Positions 30,297-32,693 of a DNA stretch of 32,693 nt are shown here, one piece after another. The DNA lies in the NCBI GenBank assembly GCA_036558265.1, contig DATBFY010000662.1:1-32693 (forward strand), in the 5' to 3' direction. The DNA comes from RYN-433 sp036558265. GTDB taxonomy: Bacteria; Planctomycetota; Phycisphaerae; Tepidisphaerales; Tepidisphaeraceae. Below the pieces are notes generated by a model, which saw only the letters and a program-made list of their open reading frames with translations, was not told the DNA's origin and did no database searches. Every line of letters begins with the position of its first letter. Positions within the stretch are counted from its first letter, which is position 1. The translations under genes were made by a program, and so were the position numbers.

Positions 30297-31628
30297 ATGA
30301 AGTCTGCATCCACCGGCGCCGTCGTCGTCATTCTTCTCGTCGGATTGTGCGCACGGGCGCCGGGGCAGGTGGTGCCGGTCGTGCCGATCGTCAATCAGCC
30401 TGCCGGGGTGTACGTGGATGCCGACGGCACGCTGCACGAGCGGCAGGTTGATGACAAGAACGAGCTGGCGGCGCAGCGGCTTCGCGCGAAGACGCTCAAC
30501 CAGGCGGCGAGCGCCGCGTCGCCGCAGGCGCTGACGTACGTCTCGCTTGGAAAGCTCATTGCGGAATTGAAATCGCAAACGGGGGCGAAGCGGGAATTGC
30601 CGGAAAACGTGCGGTTCCTGGGCGGGTTGACGCAGGTGCGGTACGTGTTCGTGTTCCCCGAGGAGCACGACATCGTGATCGCCGGGGCGTCGGAGCCGAT
30701 CGAATCGGCGGGGAAGACCGAGCCGACCGGCAAGGTGACGGGCCGGCCGGTCATGCACCTGGACGACCTGGTGACGGCGCTGCGGATGTCGGCGTCGGCG
30801 AACGGGCGGGCGCAGCCGTTCGGGTGCTCGCTCGACCCGCACCCGGACTCGCTCAACCGCGCCAACCAGGTGATGAAGGACCTGGCGCGCGCCAGCCGCG
30901 CCGAGCGGATGAAGGCGATGAAGGAGGCGATCGGCCCGCAGCAGGTGCGGAGCTTCGGCGCGCCCGACAACAGCCGGTTGATGTTCATCACGATCGCGGC
31001 GGACTACAAGCTCAAGCGGATGTGCCTGGGTCTGGAGCCGATCCCGGTGGCGGGGGTGGGCTCGCCGGTGGACAACAGCCGTGCGGCGGGAAACCGGTTC
31101 TGGTTCGAGGCTGACTACGCGCCGCTGCTGGTCTCGCCCGCGGGGGATGCGTACGAGCTGCGCGGCCAGCGGCTGGCGCTCAAGTGCGGCGCGTTCTCGT
31201 TCGACCAGAAGGGTGCGACCGAGACGTCGAAGCGGTTCGCGAAGGATTTTTCGGCGAAGATCCCGCAGCTCGCGACGATCGTGCCGCTCTTTGCGGATCT
31301 GCAGAACGTCGCGGACGTGTCGGTGTTGGCGGCGCTGATCCGGCGCGACGGGCTGGATCGGAAGGCGGGGTTGGACCTGGCGTGGCTGTTGTCGGATCAG
31401 AACTACCAATGCGCGGTGGTGCCGACGCCCAAGGCGGCGGAGACGCTGGTGAACTACACGAACGGGTCGCTGGTGGCGGGCGGGGTGGCGCTGGATCCGC
31501 GGCGGGTGGTGGCGGAGTCGAACCGGGAGACGGATCGCAAAGCGCTGGTCAGCGCGGCGAAGGATCGGCCGGGGTCGGACAACTGGTGGAAGACGCGTGG
31601 GGGGGGCGTGAAGGTGGGAGCGCGGTGA
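30297..31628 (+). CDS. DUF1598 family secreted protein
   Basis: Protein of 443 aa. The signal peptide is residues 1-23 (STGAVVVILLVGLCARAPGQ). The body resembles the planctomycete-specific DUF1598: PAGVYVDADGTLHERQVDD near residue 34, LTYVSLGKLI, VRFLGGLTQVRYVFVFPEEH, HLDDLVTALRMSASANG, GCSLDPHPDSLNRANQVMKD, MFITIAADYKLKRMCLGLEP and RAAGNRFWFEADYAPLLVSP. Role unknown; the conserved block suggests a secreted or periplasmic structural protein. AAGGAG at 30283-30288 lies eight bases before ATG 30297, which is preferred over 30213. It ends the colinear plus-strand series starting with pair B, although the CotH gene and this one may be separately expressed. Confidence 0.88.
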   Translation: MKSASTGAVVVILLVGLCARAPGQVVPVVPIVNQPAGVYVDADGTLHERQVDDKNELAAQRLRAKTLNQAASAASPQALTYVSLGKLIAELKSQTGAKRELPENVRFLGGLTQVRYVFVFPEEHDIVIAGASEPIESAGKTEPTGKVTGRPVMHLDDLVTALRMSASANGRAQPFGCSLDPHPDSLNRANQVMKDLARASRAERMKAMKEAIGPQQVRSFGAPDNSRLMFITIAADYKLKRMCLGLEPIPVAGVGSPVDNSRAAGNRFWFEADYAPLLVSPAGDAYELRGQRLALKCGAFSFDQKGATETSKRFAKDFSAKIPQLATIVPLFADLQNVADVSVLAALIRRDGLDRKAGLDLAWLLSDQNYQCAVVPTPKAAETLVNYTNGSLVAGGVALDPRRVVAESNRETDRKALVSAAKDRPGSDNWWKTRGGGVKVGAR

Positions 31629-31696
31629 GCGCTCTGCCCCGACTTGTCAAGGCTTCCCATGCTTTTTTGAACGCGTGTCGCAGGATGTTGCCCCGA

Positions 31697-31724
31697 TTGC
31701 ATCCGGGGTGATGACGGCTACACT
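31697..31724 (+). promoter_or_regulatory. Promoter TTGCAT-N16-TACACT
   Basis: TTGCAT (31697-31702), 16 bases, TACACT (31719-31724). It lies in the 203-base gap before the transporter gene and would give a leader of about 100 bases. Confidence 0.45.
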
Positions 31725-31734
31725 CTCGCCCGCC

Positions 31735-31764
31735 CGCGCGCGCTCCAACATTGCCGCGCGCGCG
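31735..31764 (+). repeat. CG-rich inverted repeat in the transporter leader
   Basis: CGCGCGCG (31735-31742) and CGCGCGCGCG (31755-31764) can pair around the 12-base loop CTCCAACATTGC. It starts about four bases after the predicted transcription start of the transporter gene. It may be a 5'-UTR hairpin or chance in CG-alternating DNA. Confidence 0.35.
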
Positions 31765-31831
31765 ATGTACTGCAGTTGGGTCCACCGGCCAACGAGGGCG
31801 GGCTTGACCGCGAATCTTGACAGGAGCATTC

Positions 31832-32693
31832 ATGTCCGCCGAACCGGCCTCACTCGACGCCTCGTCGTATCCACCACCACAACCGATGAGCGTCGTCCAG
31901 TGGCTGATCTGCATCATCGCGGCGATCGGGTTCGCGTTCGACATCTACGTGCTCCTGATGCTCCCGCTGATCATCAAGCCGGTGATGCTCGCGCTGGGCG
32001 GGTACGTGCCGGGCACGGCGGAGTACACGCACTGGGCGCGGCTGCTGTTCTTCCTGCCGGCGATCGTGGGCGGCATTTTCGGGCTTTTGGGTGGATACCT
32101 GACGGATCTGTTGGGACGGCGGCGGATCCTGACCGCGTCGATCGTGCTCTACGCCGTCTGCACGTTCCTGTCGGGATATGCCACGAGCCTTCCACAGCTT
32201 CTGGCGCTGCGGTGCGGCGTGTTCGTTGGCGTATGCGTGGAGTTCGTGGCCGCGGTGGCGTGGCTGGCGGAGCTGTTTCCCAATCCCAAGCAGCGCGAGA
32301 CGGTGCTGGGGTACACGCAGGCGTTCTCGTCGTTCGGCGGGTTGATGATCGCGGGGATGAACTTCCTGGTGGCCTCGACGGCGACAAAGCTGCCGGCGAT
32401 CCACGGGCTGCACGAGGGGTGGCGGTACACGCTGATGTCGGGCCTGATCCCGGCGATCCCGCTGATCCTGATCCGTCCGTTTTTGCCCGAGTCGCCGGCG
32501 TGGCAGCAGAAGAAGGCGGCCGGGACGCTGCGGCGGCCGAGCATCCTGGCGATCTTCAGCCCGGCGCTGTTGCGGACGACGATCGTGACGACGGTCGTCT
32601 TCGCGTCGAGCTACGGGCTGGCGTTCGGGGCGATCCAGCAGCTCCCGCAGATCCTGGGGGCGCCGGTCGGCGGTCACAAACAGATCGCCGAGT
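31832..32693 (+). CDS. MFS transporter, C-terminus beyond the window
   Basis: Partial gene: 287 residues are present and the frame is open at the right edge. AGGAG at 31822-31826 precedes the ATG. The protein starts with a polar N-terminus and then shows six membrane helices (about 23-48, 68-86, 102-119, 124-148, 160-180, 200-214), a central loop and the start of helix 7 (TTIVTTVVFASSYGLAFG). Major-facilitator motif A lies between helices 2 and 3: GGYLTDLLGRRRIL (87-100). RPFLPESPAWQQKK (215-228) in the loop after helix 6 is typical of sugar- and acid-porter branches of the superfamily. It imports or exports a small solute across the inner membrane; the substrate cannot be told. The half that carries helices 8-12 is missing because the window ends. 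Confidence 0.9.
   Translation, partial: MSAEPASLDASSYPPPQPMSVVQWLICIIAAIGFAFDIYVLLMLPLIIKPVMLALGGYVPGTAEYTHWARLLFFLPAIVGGIFGLLGGYLTDLLGRRRILTASIVLYAVCTFLSGYATSLPQLLALRCGVFVGVCVEFVAAVAWLAELFPNPKQRETVLGYTQAFSSFGGLMIAGMNFLVASTATKLPAIHGLHEGWRYTLMSGLIPAIPLILIRPFLPESPAWQQKKAAGTLRRPSILAIFSPALLRTTIVTTVVFASSYGLAFGAIQQLPQILGAPVGGHKQIAE

Noticed and set aside
1..32693. CRISPR, tRNA, rRNA, insertion sequence, prophage or toxin-antitoxin locus
   Set aside because: I looked for regularly spaced direct repeats, tRNA-like T-loops, transposase motifs and small paired genes; none was found. All palindromes are single intergenic elements.

Overview
The window looks like a chromosomal segment from a GC-rich planctomycete, most plausibly of the Phycisphaerae side of the phylum. 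The evidence is its gene content: two DUF1800-DUF1501 gene pairs, a Pirellula/Verrucomicrobium-type dehydrogenase-cytochrome c protein, a DUF1598 protein, a CotH-like secreted protein, an H-X9-DG pseudopilin-like protein, and a C-terminal zinc ribbon of the planctomycete 'CGYDLR...CPECG' type. The taxonomic placement is inference. I see no rRNA, tRNA, CRISPR array, insertion sequence, phage gene or plasmid function. 25 protein genes are supported; the last runs off the right edge.

Layout. Positions 1-330 are noncoding and hold a perfect 21-bp inverted repeat. 355-3043 (minus): DUF1800 then DUF1501, pair A, with an intrinsic terminator. 3275-7594 (plus): a small coiled-coil protein, the large PVC-type dehydrogenase/HEAT/cytochrome c protein, and a membrane protein with a zinc ribbon. 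7813-9470 (plus): a SHOCT-associated-type protein and a secreted protein of unknown role. 9537-9980 (minus): a lipoprotein. 10146-10457 (plus): a small coiled-coil protein with a strong terminator. 10645-17623 (minus): a secreted two-part alpha/beta hydrolase, a membrane-anchored acidic protein, a Gfo/Idh/MocA oxidoreductase, a three-gene cluster (small helical protein, PH-like membrane protein, pseudopilin-like protein), and a conserved-looking 249-aa protein. 17868-20560 (minus): a GAF-SpoIIE phosphatase and a MoeB-rhodanese sulfur-carrier activating enzyme. 20782-23608 (plus): a zinc ribbon-membrane-DUF7305-like protein and a six-helix membrane SpoIIE phosphatase. 23931-31628 (plus): DUF1800 with dockerin and CHRD modules, DUF1501 (pair B), CotH-like protein and DUF1598 protein. 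31832-end (plus): an MFS transporter.

How the genes may work together. The theme is envelope and extracellular function: most products carry Sec, Tat-like or lipoprotein signals. The two DUF1800-DUF1501 pairs keep the same gene order and each has a hairpin in the gap between the genes. Two SpoIIE-type phosphatases with different sensor halves suggest partner-switching signalling whose other parts lie elsewhere. At least three genes have a TACAAT-type -10 box only 8-13 bases before the start codon, suggesting leaderless or very short-leader transcripts. No single dramatic new system is evident; the best leads are the dockerin/CHRD/DUF1800 architecture, the zinc ribbon-DUF7305 fusion, the pseudopilin without a prepilin motif, and the repeat and promoter patterns.
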